Part shown: piece by piece, positions 55,443 to 64,000 of the stretch
Numbering within the stretch: position 1 is the first letter of the stretch
Layout: each line of letters starts with the position of its first letter
Origin: GCA-2746605 sp963710615
Lineage (GTDB): Bacteria; Bacteroidota; Ignavibacteria; Ignavibacteriales; Melioribacteraceae
Direction of reading: 5' to 3'
Assembly: GCA_963710615.1 (NCBI GenBank)
Contig: CAVQBF010000008.1
Location: forward strand, 434,001-498,000
DNA: 64,000 bases
Position numbers and translations under genes: made by a program
The notes under the pieces: generated by a model
What the model was told of the DNA's origin: nothing
Seen by the model: only the letters and a program-made list of their open reading frames with translations
The model's database searches: none

Positions 55443-56124
55443 AAATTTGTACTATGTTAATACCGGTAATATGTTCCTGCATATAGGAATTTAACCTCGA
55501 TAAAAACTTACGTTCTTTTCGGTATGCATCCCTTACTTTTTTTCTGAATAAAAAAGTAGCATAAAACAATACAGGCAACACGGATAGTGTAATTAAGGCT
55601 AATTCCCAAGACATAAAGAACATAAAACCAAAAATCCATAGAATGATGAATATATCACTAAATACCATTACAATACCGGAGGAGAACAACTCATTCAAAG
55701 CTTCAACATCATTTGTAACTCTTGTTACAATTTTGCCGATCGGTGTCTTATCAAAATATTTAAGAGATAACTTCTGAATGTGAGAAAATATTTTTACTCT
55801 AAGATCGTAAATTATCTTCTGTCCCATTAATTGAGTGAAATAGGTAAGTGCATATTGTATTAATGCCTGAAATATTAAAGTAGCAACAAGTATAAGGGAA
55901 ATAGTAAGTAGTGAATCATAATCTTTATTAGCAATGGAATCATCAACAGCAACCTTAGTTAAATATGGACGCAGAGGTCCAAGTCCCGCAACAATTACAT
56001 TGAGAAGTATTCCAAGGATCACATAATTTTTGTAAGGTTTAACATAACCCAACAAACGCTTCATCAGCTTTGAGTCGTAAGCTTTTCCTTTAATATCATC
56101 TGTATTTACTGTGCTTCCTCTCAT
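55384..56124 (-). CDS. ABC exporter second subunit, N-terminal membrane part (before a frameshift)
   Basis: The frame gives the first four or so membrane segments of a type IV exporter: KPYKNYVILGILLNVIVAGLG, LTISLILVATLIFQALIQY, and KYFDKTPIGKIVTRVTNDVEAL, a typical coupling-region motif. It runs through NIVQIFGKEKRR and then into unrelated residues ending at 55384. Its ATG directly follows the stop of the first subunit (TAAATG), so translation is coupled and the two subunits probably form a heterodimer. Confidence 0.88.
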   Translation of the reverse strand: MRGSTVNTDDIKGKAYDSKLMKRLLGYVKPYKNYVILGILLNVIVAGLGPLRPYLTKVAVDDSIANKDYDSLLTISLILVATLIFQALIQYALTYFTQLMGQKIIYDLRVKIFSHIQKLSLKYFDKTPIGKIVTRVTNDVEALNELFSSGIVMVFSDIFIILWIFGFMFFMSWELALITLSVLPVLFYATFLFRKKVRDAYRKERKFLSRLNSYMQEHITGINIVQIFGKEKRRVQEIFRHKFRLP

Positions 56125-57870
56125 TTATAATTCTTTTAATTCTTCTTCTAGCAGTTGTTTTTGATGTAGGTCGGAATAAATCCCGCCAATTTCAACAAGT
56201 TTATTATGAGTGCCTTGTTCAACTATTTCACCATTATCAAGTACAATAATTTTATCGGCATTTTTTACGGTGGATATTCTATGACTAATAATTATACTTG
56301 TTCTATCCTTCATAAATTCTTTTAATTTTGTAAGAATCACTTCTTCAGTATTAGTGTCAACTGCAGAGAAGGAATCATCCAATATTAGAATTTTAGGATT
56401 TATTGCTAATGCTCTAGCCAAACTAGTACGCTGTTTTTGTCCGCCGGAAAGTGTAATACCTCTTTCACCCAGAATTGTTTCATAACCAGCGGAAAAATCT
56501 TCAATATCTTTTTTGAGATTAGAAATGTCCGATACATTATTTATAATTTCATTATCTACTTCATTTAAGCCATAGGCGATATTATTTGTTAATGTATCTG
56601 AAAATAAAAATGTCTCTTGGCCTACTAGTCCAACACTTTTTCTAAGAACTGATTTTGGAATTTCTTTTACATTTTTTCCATCAACTAATATTTCACCATC
56701 GGTAACATCAAATAATCGAGGAATTAAATTTATAAGACTTGTCTTTCCGCTACCGGTTCGACCAATAATGGCAAGGGTTTCGCCACTTTTAATCTTAAAC
56801 GAAATATTTTTTAGTACATCAATCGAATCCGCCCCATAGCGGAATGAAACATTTTTAAATTCAAGTTCACCTTTAATTTCATCAATCTGCATATCGGTTT
56901 TCTCAGAATCTTCTACATCATCAACTTCTGCAAAAATCTTAAGAAGTCTTTTCATACTTGCTGAGGCTTGCTGTATAATATTTAATATCCATCCAAGAGC
57001 AATAACCGGCCAAATCAGTATTCCCAAATATGCAGTAAAGGCAAGAACCTCGCCAAGTGTCATTACCTCTTCAATTACCATTGAACCACCAACCCAAACA
57101 ACGATAATTATTGAGACACCCGTTATTAAAAACAGCATTGGAGCAAAGAATGCCTGAAGTCTTACTTTATCCATTGTCCGATCAAGATATTCCTTGCTTA
57201 AACTTGTAAAATGTTTTATCTCATTATCTTCTCTAACGTAAGACTTTACAACGCGTATTCCCGAAAAACTTTCTTGAGCCTTAGAAGTTAACTCCGAGAA
57301 CTTTTCTTGAATCTTTGTAAATTTTGTATGGATTTTTTTGCTGAGCTTATAGACAAAGAATGAAAGAATAGGCAATGGAAGTAAAGTATATAAAGTTAAC
57401 AATGGATTAATAGAAAGCATTAAAATTATTACAATAATAAATTTAGATGTTACATCAACCGAATACATAACTGCCGGACCAATATACATTCGTACTGCAC
57501 TTATATCATTTGTTGCGTGCGCCATTAAATTTCCGGTGCTGTTGTTCTGAAAAAATCTTGTAGGTAATTGCTGAATATGGCTCCAAAAATTACTTCGTAG
57601 ATCATACTCAATTTTTCTGGATGTAACTATTATAGTTACACGAATTAAAAATCTGAAGAACCCTCCGATTACTGCCACTAAAACAATTAATGCAGCATAC
57701 TCAAACATTTGCTGATAAGAAATGTTTTTTTGCAGTGCGTCAATACTATCTTTAAGTATTAAGGGAATGTAAACCTGCGCGGCATTGGAACACAGAATAA
57801 AAATAAATCCAAGAAGTAATTTAAATTTATACCGTAAAAAGTATTTATTTAGTTTTAGTAAAGATTTCAT
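56125..57870 (-). CDS. ABC exporter first subunit (membrane and ATPase domains)
   Basis: The 581-residue product is a complete half-transporter: six membrane segments to about residue 310, Walker A IGRTGSGKTSLI, signature LSGGQKQRTSLARAL, and Walker B ILILDDSFSAVD. The residue after Walker B is Asp where the catalytic Glu is expected, while the second subunit keeps Glu but has a changed signature. In known heterodimeric exporters this pattern leaves one of the two ATP sites weak. The substrate (lipid, peptide or drug) cannot be told from the sequence. Confidence 0.93.
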   Translation of the reverse strand: MKSLLKLNKYFLRYKFKLLLGFIFILCSNAAQVYIPLILKDSIDALQKNISYQQMFEYAALIVLVAVIGGFFRFLIRVTIIVTSRKIEYDLRSNFWSHIQQLPTRFFQNNSTGNLMAHATNDISAVRMYIGPAVMYSVDVTSKFIIVIILMLSINPLLTLYTLLPLPILSFFVYKLSKKIHTKFTKIQEKFSELTSKAQESFSGIRVVKSYVREDNEIKHFTSLSKEYLDRTMDKVRLQAFFAPMLFLITGVSIIIVVWVGGSMVIEEVMTLGEVLAFTAYLGILIWPVIALGWILNIIQQASASMKRLLKIFAEVDDVEDSEKTDMQIDEIKGELEFKNVSFRYGADSIDVLKNISFKIKSGETLAIIGRTGSGKTSLINLIPRLFDVTDGEILVDGKNVKEIPKSVLRKSVGLVGQETFLFSDTLTNNIAYGLNEVDNEIINNVSDISNLKKDIEDFSAGYETILGERGITLSGGQKQRTSLARALAINPKILILDDSFSAVDTNTEEVILTKLKEFMKDRTSIIISHRISTVKNADKIIVLDNGEIVEQGTHNKLVEIGGIYSDLHQKQLLEEELKEL

Positions 57871-58108
57871 AAAAGATAATAGTCAGATATGAAAATTACG
57901 AATTTTAATTCAGGATAAAAAATAAAGAGATGTTAGGTTTTATTATTTTCTGGACTTCTATATAACTCCATTCAGTAACTACTCATGAGTAAAACAGAGC
58001 GACGCTCTAACCGGTTTTCATAGATTTTAATGATTGAATTTAGCTCTGATAAAGGCTTCATAGATAAAAATTACAAATAAGAATTGTTGTTGATGAAAAG
58101 GAATAAAT

Positions 58109-58903
58109 CTAGTTATCGACTCGATTAGCTTTTGCCCAAAATACGAAGGTCAAAAGCCAATCTAGGTAATTGCCTTTTGATAAATCACCATTAAAAAATT
58201 GTTCGGTTATTATTTGATTATCATGTGAACTAAGATAACTATTATTGATAACTTCTCGGCTATTTAGTATATCTAAAATAAATTCTTTGTTTTTCTGAAG
58301 AATCGAATAACGCTGATAGTTTTCTTTCTTTAAATACTTGCGATATAGATACAACCTTACAAGTGTAATTTTATTACTTAAATAAAAAGGGTTTTCAAGG
58401 TTGTCTTTAACCAGATTGATTTGGGAAAGTCTCAGATTTACAGATTTTACATGATCTTTAATAAATCTGCTATACATTTTTTCTTTTGGAGAAATATTTA
58501 ATCCGGCATTTATGGTATCTTTTTGAGCCATTGGCATTATTGTGGTTGTAAAATTATCGAGAATTGTTTGTCCTGCACCATATACATTAGAAAGTTTAAA
58601 TCTAAGAGTCGTCAGATCCAAAATATCAGAAAATTCCTCATCAGTTTTTGGGGTAGCAAAAAGAGAAACCAAGTCCGACATATAAATATGAACTTGACTC
58701 ATTAGCTTAAGGTGAAAATCATTATTAAATATATTTGGCTTTGGAGATAAAAAGAAATTGGTGAGCAGAGAAATATTTTCTGATTTAAAGATTTCAAAGC
58801 CTTTTAGAAATAGTCTGTTGTATAATTGTCTTCTATAAAATTCTCCGTAACCTCCATCAATTATGAATTTATTATTTAAATACTCCTTGCCAAACATACA
58901 CAA
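58109..58903 (-). CDS. Asparagine-synthase-like protein, C-terminal part (after a frameshift)
   Basis: This frame continues the gene above it with FGKEYLNNKFIIDGGYGEFYRRQLYNRL, the place where the PPi-loop enzymes have a GDGGDE-type stretch; here it reads DGGYGE. The rest is mostly helix, with YSRFIKDHVKSVNLRLSQIN and LVRLYLYRKYL, as in the C-terminal half of asparagine synthase-like enzymes. The apparent start (ATG at about 58903) has no ribosome site. It joins the upstream frame by a +1 shift around 58893-58906. Confidence 0.7.
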   Translation of the reverse strand: MCMFGKEYLNNKFIIDGGYGEFYRRQLYNRLFLKGFEIFKSENISLLTNFFLSPKPNIFNNDFHLKLMSQVHIYMSDLVSLFATPKTDEEFSDILDLTTLRFKLSNVYGAGQTILDNFTTTIMPMAQKDTINAGLNISPKEKMYSRFIKDHVKSVNLRLSQINLVKDNLENPFYLSNKITLVRLYLYRKYLKKENYQRYSILQKNKEFILDILNSREVINNSYLSSHDNQIITEQFFNGDLSKGNYLDWLLTFVFWAKANRVDN

Positions 58904-59804
58904 AATCCAATAGTTGAGTAAATGGTATTACAGGTGGAATTGATTTGTAATAACTCAAAACATCTTCTTCAATATCAGCAATATTTAATGACTCCCTATT
59001 TATTAATTTTTGCTCAATACCAAAGTCTTTACAAATCTTTTTCGATATTTTAAGATCTTTATCTTCCTCGTTTATGTATGTGTGACAACTTAAATCAAGA
59101 TTAATTTTTAACAAGTGGGATAAGAGTAATCTGCAATCGATACCTTCAGATAATGCTAGTGAAATTTTATCATTTGTTTCAATAATCAAATTTTGTGATA
59201 ATATTTCTTCAAAGGATTCTTTAGCATGATCTATTTGGGATTTTTCGAATTGCTCATTGGAAACTGATAATTTATTATTCTTAAAAGTAATTTTACCTGC
59301 GGGTCCTAATCTCTTAATTTCATTAAAAATTGATTTTGTTGATAGTTGAAATTGTGTTAACCATAGCGAACTGAATTCTCTTGTATTTAAGCTTAGCCCA
59401 ACTGTGTATAAATGGATCAAATCAATTCGTGTAGAAAAAATAAATTGCTCTTCTGTTTCTAAGTAGAATAAATCTCTTAATCCGAAAATATCATTACAGA
59501 GTTCTAACTTATTTCCTGAGTAATTTATGCTAACAAAGTGTCCGAATAATTCTTTTGAATTGATTGAGTGAAGATTGACAAAAGATTCTTCATTAAGAAC
59601 TTCTTTCCTACCTTTTTTTTTAATTATTGGGACGCCAACAATTGCTCTAAAATTATTTGGTGTAGATTGACTGAATAATGAATTGTGTCCTTTATTAGCA
59701 GCAAAAAATAGATTTTTAGTTCTAAATAAGTAACAATCTTTATCTACGTCCAGTTCTGAATAAAAACCACACTTTTTGTGTAGAATACCAAAAAGCCAAG
59801 ACAT
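58872..59804 (-). CDS. Asparagine-synthase-like protein, N-terminal part (before a frameshift)
   Basis: The product starts MSWLFGILH where asparagine synthase B has MCGIAG, so the Cys2 nucleophile of the glutamine-hydrolysing domain is missing. The end of that domain is well kept: FGHFVSINYSGNKLEL, NDIFGLRDLFYL and FIFSTRIDLIHLY. The ATP site SGGxDS is changed to SEGIDCR (SLALSEGIDCRLLLSHLL). Both catalytic centres are thus unusual, and ammonia rather than glutamine, or no reaction at all, is possible. It begins 15 bases after serS in the same direction. Confidence 0.72.
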   Translation of the reverse strand: MSWLFGILHKKCGFYSELDVDKDCYLFRTKNLFFAANKGHNSLFSQSTPNNFRAIVGVPIIKKKGRKEVLNEESFVNLHSINSKELFGHFVSINYSGNKLELCNDIFGLRDLFYLETEEQFIFSTRIDLIHLYTVGLSLNTREFSSLWLTQFQLSTKSIFNEIKRLGPAGKITFKNNKLSVSNEQFEKSQIDHAKESFEEILSQNLIIETNDKISLALSEGIDCRLLLSHLLKINLDLSCHTYINEEDKDLKISKKICKDFGIEQKLINRESLNIADIEEDVLSYYKSIPPVIPFTQLLDFVYVWQGVFK

Positions 59805-59819
59805 TATAATGTCCTTCTA

Positions 59820-61097
59820 CTAGTCAATTATGCTAAAGCCTGTGTATTTTTGCAGCACTTTTGGAACAATTACTTTCCCTTCCGGTGTTTGATAATTTTC
59901 AAGTATTGAAACCATTAGTCTGCTTGTGGCAAGCCCAGAACCATTAAGAGTGTGAGCTATTTCAGGCTTTTTTGAATCCTTGCCTTTAAATCTAATGTTA
60001 GCTCTTCTAGCTTGAAAGTCTTCAAAGTTGCTGCATGATGATGCTTCCAGCCATTTATTTTCAGCTGGTGACCAAGTTTCAATATCATAACACTTAGCTG
60101 CGGCAAAGCTTAAATCGCCAGAACAGAGCAATAATATTTTATACGGGATTTTTAATTCTTTAAGAATGTCTTCAGCATCAGAAACTATTTTTTCTAATTC
60201 ATCATAAGAAGTTTCCGGTTTAACAATTTTAACCATCTCAACTTTATTAAATTGATGAACTCTAAGAAATCCTTTTGATTCTTTTCCATATGAACCGGCT
60301 TCTCTTCTGAAGCAAGCTGAATATGCTACATAGTTGATGGGCAATTCTTCTTCACTTAATATTTCATTTCTATGAAGATTTGTAATGGGAACCTCTGCCG
60401 TTGGAATTAAGTAAAGCTCATCTTTTTCAATATGATACATATCTTCACTCATTTTAGGCAGTTGTCCTGTACCAAACATCGAATCCGGATTAACAACAAA
60501 TGGTGGAAAAGCTTCTTTATAACCGTGATGCTCAATATGATAGTCGAGCATAAAATTAATTAAAGCTCTCTCTAAAGTTGCCCCTTTACCAACATAGACA
60601 GGGAAACCGGAACCGGATATTTTTGCACCCCTTTCAAAATCAAGTATGCCTAGTTTTTTACCAAGTTCCACATGATCAAGCGGTTGAAAATCCATCTCGA
60701 AAGAAAAATCTTCTGGCAGCCATTTTCTGGATTCAACATTATCTTCAGCAGACTTGCCAATCGGTGTACTTGAATGAGGAAGATTTGGAAGCCATTGAAG
60801 CAAGGTTTGGAATTTATCATTAATCTCTTTTAATTCATCATCAAGCTTTTTAATATCATCAGATACTTGCTTCATCTCGGCCATTATAGAATCAGTGCTT
60901 TCACCGGCTTTCTTGAGTTTACCAATTTCTTGAGAGGCTGAGTTACGTTTAGCTTTTAGCTCTTCAACTAGCTGCAGTTTTTCTCTTCTTTCTAAATCTA
61001 TTGCCAGTATTTCATCCACATTGCTTTTATCATTCTTATTGGCGATCCCTTGTTTTACTATGTCTGGATTTTCTCTAATGAGTTTAATGTCTATCAT
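59820..61097 (-). CDS. serS: Seryl-tRNA synthetase
   Basis: The enzyme charges tRNA-Ser in the cytoplasm. The 425-residue product has the N-terminal coiled-coil arm at about residues 30-100 (ELKAKRNSASQEIGKLKK), the class II motif 2 in YSACFRREAGSYGKESKG and motif 3 in LNGSGLATSRLMVSILEN. It lies 14 bases after leuS and 15 bases before the asparagine-synthase-like gene, all leftward, suggesting one transcript. Confidence 0.97.
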   Translation of the reverse strand: MIDIKLIRENPDIVKQGIANKNDKSNVDEILAIDLERREKLQLVEELKAKRNSASQEIGKLKKAGESTDSIMAEMKQVSDDIKKLDDELKEINDKFQTLLQWLPNLPHSSTPIGKSAEDNVESRKWLPEDFSFEMDFQPLDHVELGKKLGILDFERGAKISGSGFPVYVGKGATLERALINFMLDYHIEHHGYKEAFPPFVVNPDSMFGTGQLPKMSEDMYHIEKDELYLIPTAEVPITNLHRNEILSEEELPINYVAYSACFRREAGSYGKESKGFLRVHQFNKVEMVKIVKPETSYDELEKIVSDAEDILKELKIPYKILLLCSGDLSFAAAKCYDIETWSPAENKWLEASSCSNFEDFQARRANIRFKGKDSKKPEIAHTLNGSGLATSRLMVSILENYQTPEGKVIVPKVLQKYTGFSIID

Positions 61098-61111
61098 ATT
61101 TCTCTTCTAGT

Positions 61112-63565
61112 TTATCTAACAACAATATTATAAATTTTATTTTTTATGTAAATTTCTTTTACAACAGTTTTCCCATGTACATGGGTTTTTACATTTTCAT
61201 CTGCCCATGCATTTTCCTTAACTAAGGTTTCTTCACTATTATTAGGCAGATTTAATTTAGCTCTTATTTTGCCATTTACTTGAACAACTATTGTTACTTC
61301 ATCAACAACAAGTGCATCTTTATCAACTTCATAGATATGAGCCGACTTAAATATTGATTCACTGCCACCTAACATTTGCCAGCATTCTTCACCCAAATGA
61401 GGAGCAAGCGGAGCCAGCATATACGCAAATCTTTCTAAAGCAAAAGTTATCATGCTATTTGAACAATTCTTAAATGATCTACTCAATTCATTTAACAGTT
61501 CCATTAATGACGCTAGAGCAGTATTAAACCTAAAGTTTTCAAGTTCAACATCAAATTTTTCTAAAGTTTGATTAACTTTCCAATAAACTTCTTTTTCGCC
61601 ATCACTAAGATCATTTATTAAATATTTTTGATTTGAAGGGAAATCATTTAGATAATCCTTGTAATTAGTGAATAGTGTATAGCTTCTCTGAACAAATCTA
61701 TCAACGCCAACTATTCCTTTGTCACTCCAATCACCTCCTAAATCGTAAGGACCCATAAACATTAAATACATTCTAAAAACATCAGCACCATACTGATCAA
61801 TAAATATACCGGGATCAACAACATTACCTTTCGATTTACTCATTTTTGCACCTTGATTGGTAATAGTGCCTTGATGAATCAATCTTTTAAATGGTTCATC
61901 GGAGTTAACTAAACCTAAATCTCTTAAAAATTTATGAATGAATCTTGCATAAAGTAAATGCATAGTTGCATGTTCGGCACCACCTACATAAGTATCTACT
62001 GGTGTCCATTTATTAGCTAATTTATTATCAAACATATCATTTGATTTTGGATTTAAGTAACGCAAATAATACCAAGATGAATCAACAAACGTATCCATTG
62101 TGTCAACTTCTCTTTTGGCAGGAGCACTACAATTTGGACAAAAAGTATTCACAAAATCTGAATTGCTTGCAAGCGGAGAACCGCCATCGTGCTTGAACTC
62201 CACCTCGTATGGTAACTCAACCGGCAAATCAGATTCAGGCACCGGAACTTCGCCGCACTTTTCGCAATGAATAATTGGAATCGGTGTTCCCCAATATCGT
62301 TGTCTGGAAATTAACCAATCTCTTAACCTAAAATTGATTTTTGCAGTTCCAATTTTTTTTGATTCAAGCCATTCAATTATCTTTATCTTAGCTTCAGCAA
62401 TTTGTAAACCATTTAGAAAATCACTGTTGATAGCAGGACCCTCACCAGTATAAGCTTTACCCTCATAATCTTTTGGAGGTTCAACAGTGCGAACTATAGG
62501 TAGCTCAAATTTTTCTGCAAACTCCCAATCTCTTTCATCTTGTCCTGGTACTGCCATTATTGCTCCGGTTCCATAGGTTACCAAAACATAATCAGCAATC
62601 CAAATAGGGATTTTCTTTTCTGTTGCAGGGTTTACTGCATAAGCTCCGGTAAATATTCCGGTTTTCTCTTTAACAGTTGAGGTTCTATCAATTTCTGATA
62701 GTGATTTAACTTTATTTTTGTAATCATCAACGACACCTTTTTGTTCAGTGGTTGTAATCTCATCCACTAATGGATGTTCAGGAGAAAGAACCATATATGT
62801 AGCACCAAAGAGCGTGTCTGGTCTGGTTGTAAAAACTGTGAATTTTTCATTTGAGTCAGCTATTGTAAATTCTATTTCAGCACCATAACTTTTACCAATC
62901 CAGTTGCGCTGCATCAGCTTAGTCTTTTCAGGCCAATCAATGGTATCTAATCCGGATAAAAGTTCTTCGGCAAAATCAGTAATTTTAAAAAACCACTGAG
63001 TTAAGTTTTTTTGTTCGACCATGGTCGAGCACCGCTCACAAGTTCCGTCATTTTGGACTTGTTCGTTTGCTAAAACTGTCTGGCATGAAGGGCACCAATT
63101 TACCGGTGCGTTTTTTCTGTATGCTAATTCCTTTTCATACAACTTCAGAAACAGCCATTGATTCCATCTGTAATATTCAGGAACACACGTCATTAGCTCA
63201 GCATCCCAATCATACATACAGCCCATTGTCTTGAGTTGTTCTTTTATATCTTTAATATTCTGCAAAGTGCTATCTTGCGGATGAACTCCAGTTTTTATTG
63301 CATAATTCTCAGCAGGCAATCCAAATGCATCATAACCCATGGGTTCAAAAACATTATAACCTTTCAACTTTCTAAATCTTGCCCAAGAATCTGTTGGGGC
63401 ATAATTATACCAATGCCCAATATGTGTTTTGGAACCGGATGGATAGATGAACATTACTAATGTGTAAAGCTTCTTTTCAGTTTCTGAAAGATCAGTTGTG
63501 TTGATTTTATTTCCATCCCAAAAAGCTTGCCACTTTTTTTCAATTTCTAAATAAGGGTATTTCAT
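61112..63565 (-). CDS. leuS: Leucyl-tRNA synthetase
   Basis: The enzyme charges tRNA-Leu. The ATG at 63565 (MKYPYLEIEKKWQ) is the expected start; the frame is open further upstream but that part is not like the family. The 817-residue product has the HIGH box as THIGHWYNYAP, two zinc-type CxxC pairs (CPSCQ..CERC), an editing domain with TTRPDTLFGATYMV, the second CEKCGE..CPNC cluster, and KMSKS in GAKMSKSKGNVVDP. It is the first gene of the leuS-serS unit, divergent from lysA. Confidence 0.97.
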   Translation of the reverse strand: MKYPYLEIEKKWQAFWDGNKINTTDLSETEKKLYTLVMFIYPSGSKTHIGHWYNYAPTDSWARFRKLKGYNVFEPMGYDAFGLPAENYAIKTGVHPQDSTLQNIKDIKEQLKTMGCMYDWDAELMTCVPEYYRWNQWLFLKLYEKELAYRKNAPVNWCPSCQTVLANEQVQNDGTCERCSTMVEQKNLTQWFFKITDFAEELLSGLDTIDWPEKTKLMQRNWIGKSYGAEIEFTIADSNEKFTVFTTRPDTLFGATYMVLSPEHPLVDEITTTEQKGVVDDYKNKVKSLSEIDRTSTVKEKTGIFTGAYAVNPATEKKIPIWIADYVLVTYGTGAIMAVPGQDERDWEFAEKFELPIVRTVEPPKDYEGKAYTGEGPAINSDFLNGLQIAEAKIKIIEWLESKKIGTAKINFRLRDWLISRQRYWGTPIPIIHCEKCGEVPVPESDLPVELPYEVEFKHDGGSPLASNSDFVNTFCPNCSAPAKREVDTMDTFVDSSWYYLRYLNPKSNDMFDNKLANKWTPVDTYVGGAEHATMHLLYARFIHKFLRDLGLVNSDEPFKRLIHQGTITNQGAKMSKSKGNVVDPGIFIDQYGADVFRMYLMFMGPYDLGGDWSDKGIVGVDRFVQRSYTLFTNYKDYLNDFPSNQKYLINDLSDGEKEVYWKVNQTLEKFDVELENFRFNTALASLMELLNELSRSFKNCSNSMITFALERFAYMLAPLAPHLGEECWQMLGGSESIFKSAHIYEVDKDALVVDEVTIVVQVNGKIRAKLNLPNNSEETLVKENAWADENVKTHVHGKTVVKEIYIKNKIYNIVVR

Positions 63566-63670
63566 TTGGACTCGTATATGAATAAATAAAAGAATGTTAA
63601 AATTATCAAAATCAATATGGTTAATCAAGATTGTTAAATAATCTTCTGATACTAAAACGAAGATTTTTTA

Positions 63671-63678
63671 TATCTTTG
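63671..63678 (+). promoter_or_regulatory. Bacteroidota-type -7 promoter box before lysA
   Basis: TATCTTTG matches the TAnnTTTG consensus of this phylum exactly and lies 31 bases before the lysA ATG. A matching -33 TTG at the right distance is not clear, so the call rests on the one box and its position. Confidence 0.45.
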
Positions 63679-63709
63679 GAATTACAAATAATCATTGAAA
63701 AAGGTAATT

Positions 63710-64000
63710 ATGCAGCTTTTCGAATCCAGTTATTTCTCCTATAAAAATAATTCACTGCATTGTGAGAATTATAATTTAGAAAAAATTGCGTCTCAAGTTG
63801 AAACTCCTGTTTATGTTTACAGTAAGAATTTTATGAAAGATCGTTTTCAAGAATTTGAAAGTGCTTTTAAAGGAATTAATCATAAAATATTTTATGCGTG
63901 TAAAGCAAACTACAACTTAAGTATTATTAAATTATTTAATGATCTTGGTGCTGGTATTGATGTAAATTCCGCCGGTGAATTTTATAGGGCACAAAAAGCT
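63710..64000 (+). CDS. lysA: Diaminopimelate decarboxylase, N-terminal part (runs off the right edge)
   Basis: The enzyme makes lysine from meso-diaminopimelate with pyridoxal phosphate. The 97 residues seen include TPVYVYSKNFMKDRFQEFESA and FYACKANYNLSIIKLFND, where the Lys would carry the cofactor, and GAGIDVNSAGEFYRA. The ATG has AAAAAGG upstream. A related arginine/ornithine-type decarboxylase of this fold is possible but less likely given the ACKAN motif and start. The gene continues outside the window. Confidence 0.85.
   Translation, partial: MQLFESSYFSYKNNSLHCENYNLEKIASQVETPVYVYSKNFMKDRFQEFESAFKGINHKIFYACKANYNLSIIKLFNDLGAGIDVNSAGEFYRAQKA

Noticed and set aside
57996..58008. AGAGCG-A-CGCTCT palindrome upstream of the ABC exporter genes
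   Set aside because: Six-base arms with a one-base centre and no supporting T-run or second copy; too weak to list as an operator or terminator.

Overview
The window reads as a piece of an AT-rich chromosome from a member of the Bacteroidota/Chlorobiota group, most likely an Ignavibacteria-like lineage. This is inferred from gene content only: a type IX secretion (T9SS) C-terminal sorting domain with the NYPNPFNP motif, a three-gene succinate dehydrogenase/fumarate reductase with a single cytochrome b subunit, ATP-dependent PEP carboxykinase, Kdo transferase, and one exact TAnnTTTG promoter box. There is no rRNA, CRISPR array, insertion sequence or prophage. Two tRNA genes are present (Met-CAT and Asn-GTT). 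Both window edges cut genes: a PBP4-type carboxypeptidase on the left and diaminopimelate decarboxylase on the right.

Layout. 0-5.2 kb: dacB end, secG, tRNA-Met, then a leftward operon of two unrecognised acidic proteins, the GTPase Obg and a FecCD-type permease. 5.4-9.0 kb: small regulatory and membrane genes (STAS protein, four short unknowns, a small membrane protein and a stand-alone receiver). 9.0-12.4 kb: sdhCAB. 12.7-14.1 kb: cheW with an unknown partner. 14.2-16.9 kb: two genes that together match the eukaryotic bifunctional saccharopine-pathway enzyme of lysine breakdown. 17-18.9 kb: mltF and a small unknown. 19.2-28.1 kb: methylmalonyl-CoA mutase (mutA, mutB), a 16-residue-repeat secreted protein, an S9 peptidase and meaB. 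28.1-34 kb: a secreted tandem sugar-binding-fold protein, a HEAT-like protein, a two-component system and a 605-residue unknown. 34.5-38.6 kb: methylmalonyl-CoA epimerase and a sodium-pumping methylmalonyl-CoA decarboxylase. 38.7-42.9 kb: a broken secreted M1 aminopeptidase and a pullulanase-like enzyme. 42.9-48.3 kb: a six-PAS hybrid kinase divergent from pckA. 48.3-50.6 kb: lipopolysaccharide core genes. 51-57.9 kb: Na/Pi cotransporter, fructose-1,6-bisphosphatase and a heterodimeric ABC exporter. 58.1-63.6 kb: leuS, serS and a broken asparagine-synthase-like gene. 63.7 kb to the end: lysA.

How it fits together. Fumarate reductase/succinate dehydrogenase, methylmalonyl-CoA mutase with its MeaB chaperone, epimerase and Na+-translocating decarboxylase make a route between succinate and propionate that stores energy as a sodium gradient. 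PEP carboxykinase and fructose-1,6-bisphosphatase link C4 acids to gluconeogenesis. Secreted peptidases and the pullulanase-like enzyme suggest a life on polymers, and the saccharopine pair would feed lysine carbon into the same metabolism.

The most unusual property is that five genes are interrupted by seven apparent frameshifts, and every one is in the +1 direction. This may be a biased sequencing or assembly error, and it must be settled before any of these genes is called a pseudogene. Other points worth following are the saccharopine gene pair, the cheW-linked unknown gene, the acidic pair before obg, the asparagine-synthase-like protein without its catalytic cysteine, and a hybrid kinase whose receiver carries Glu in place of the phosphorylated Asp.
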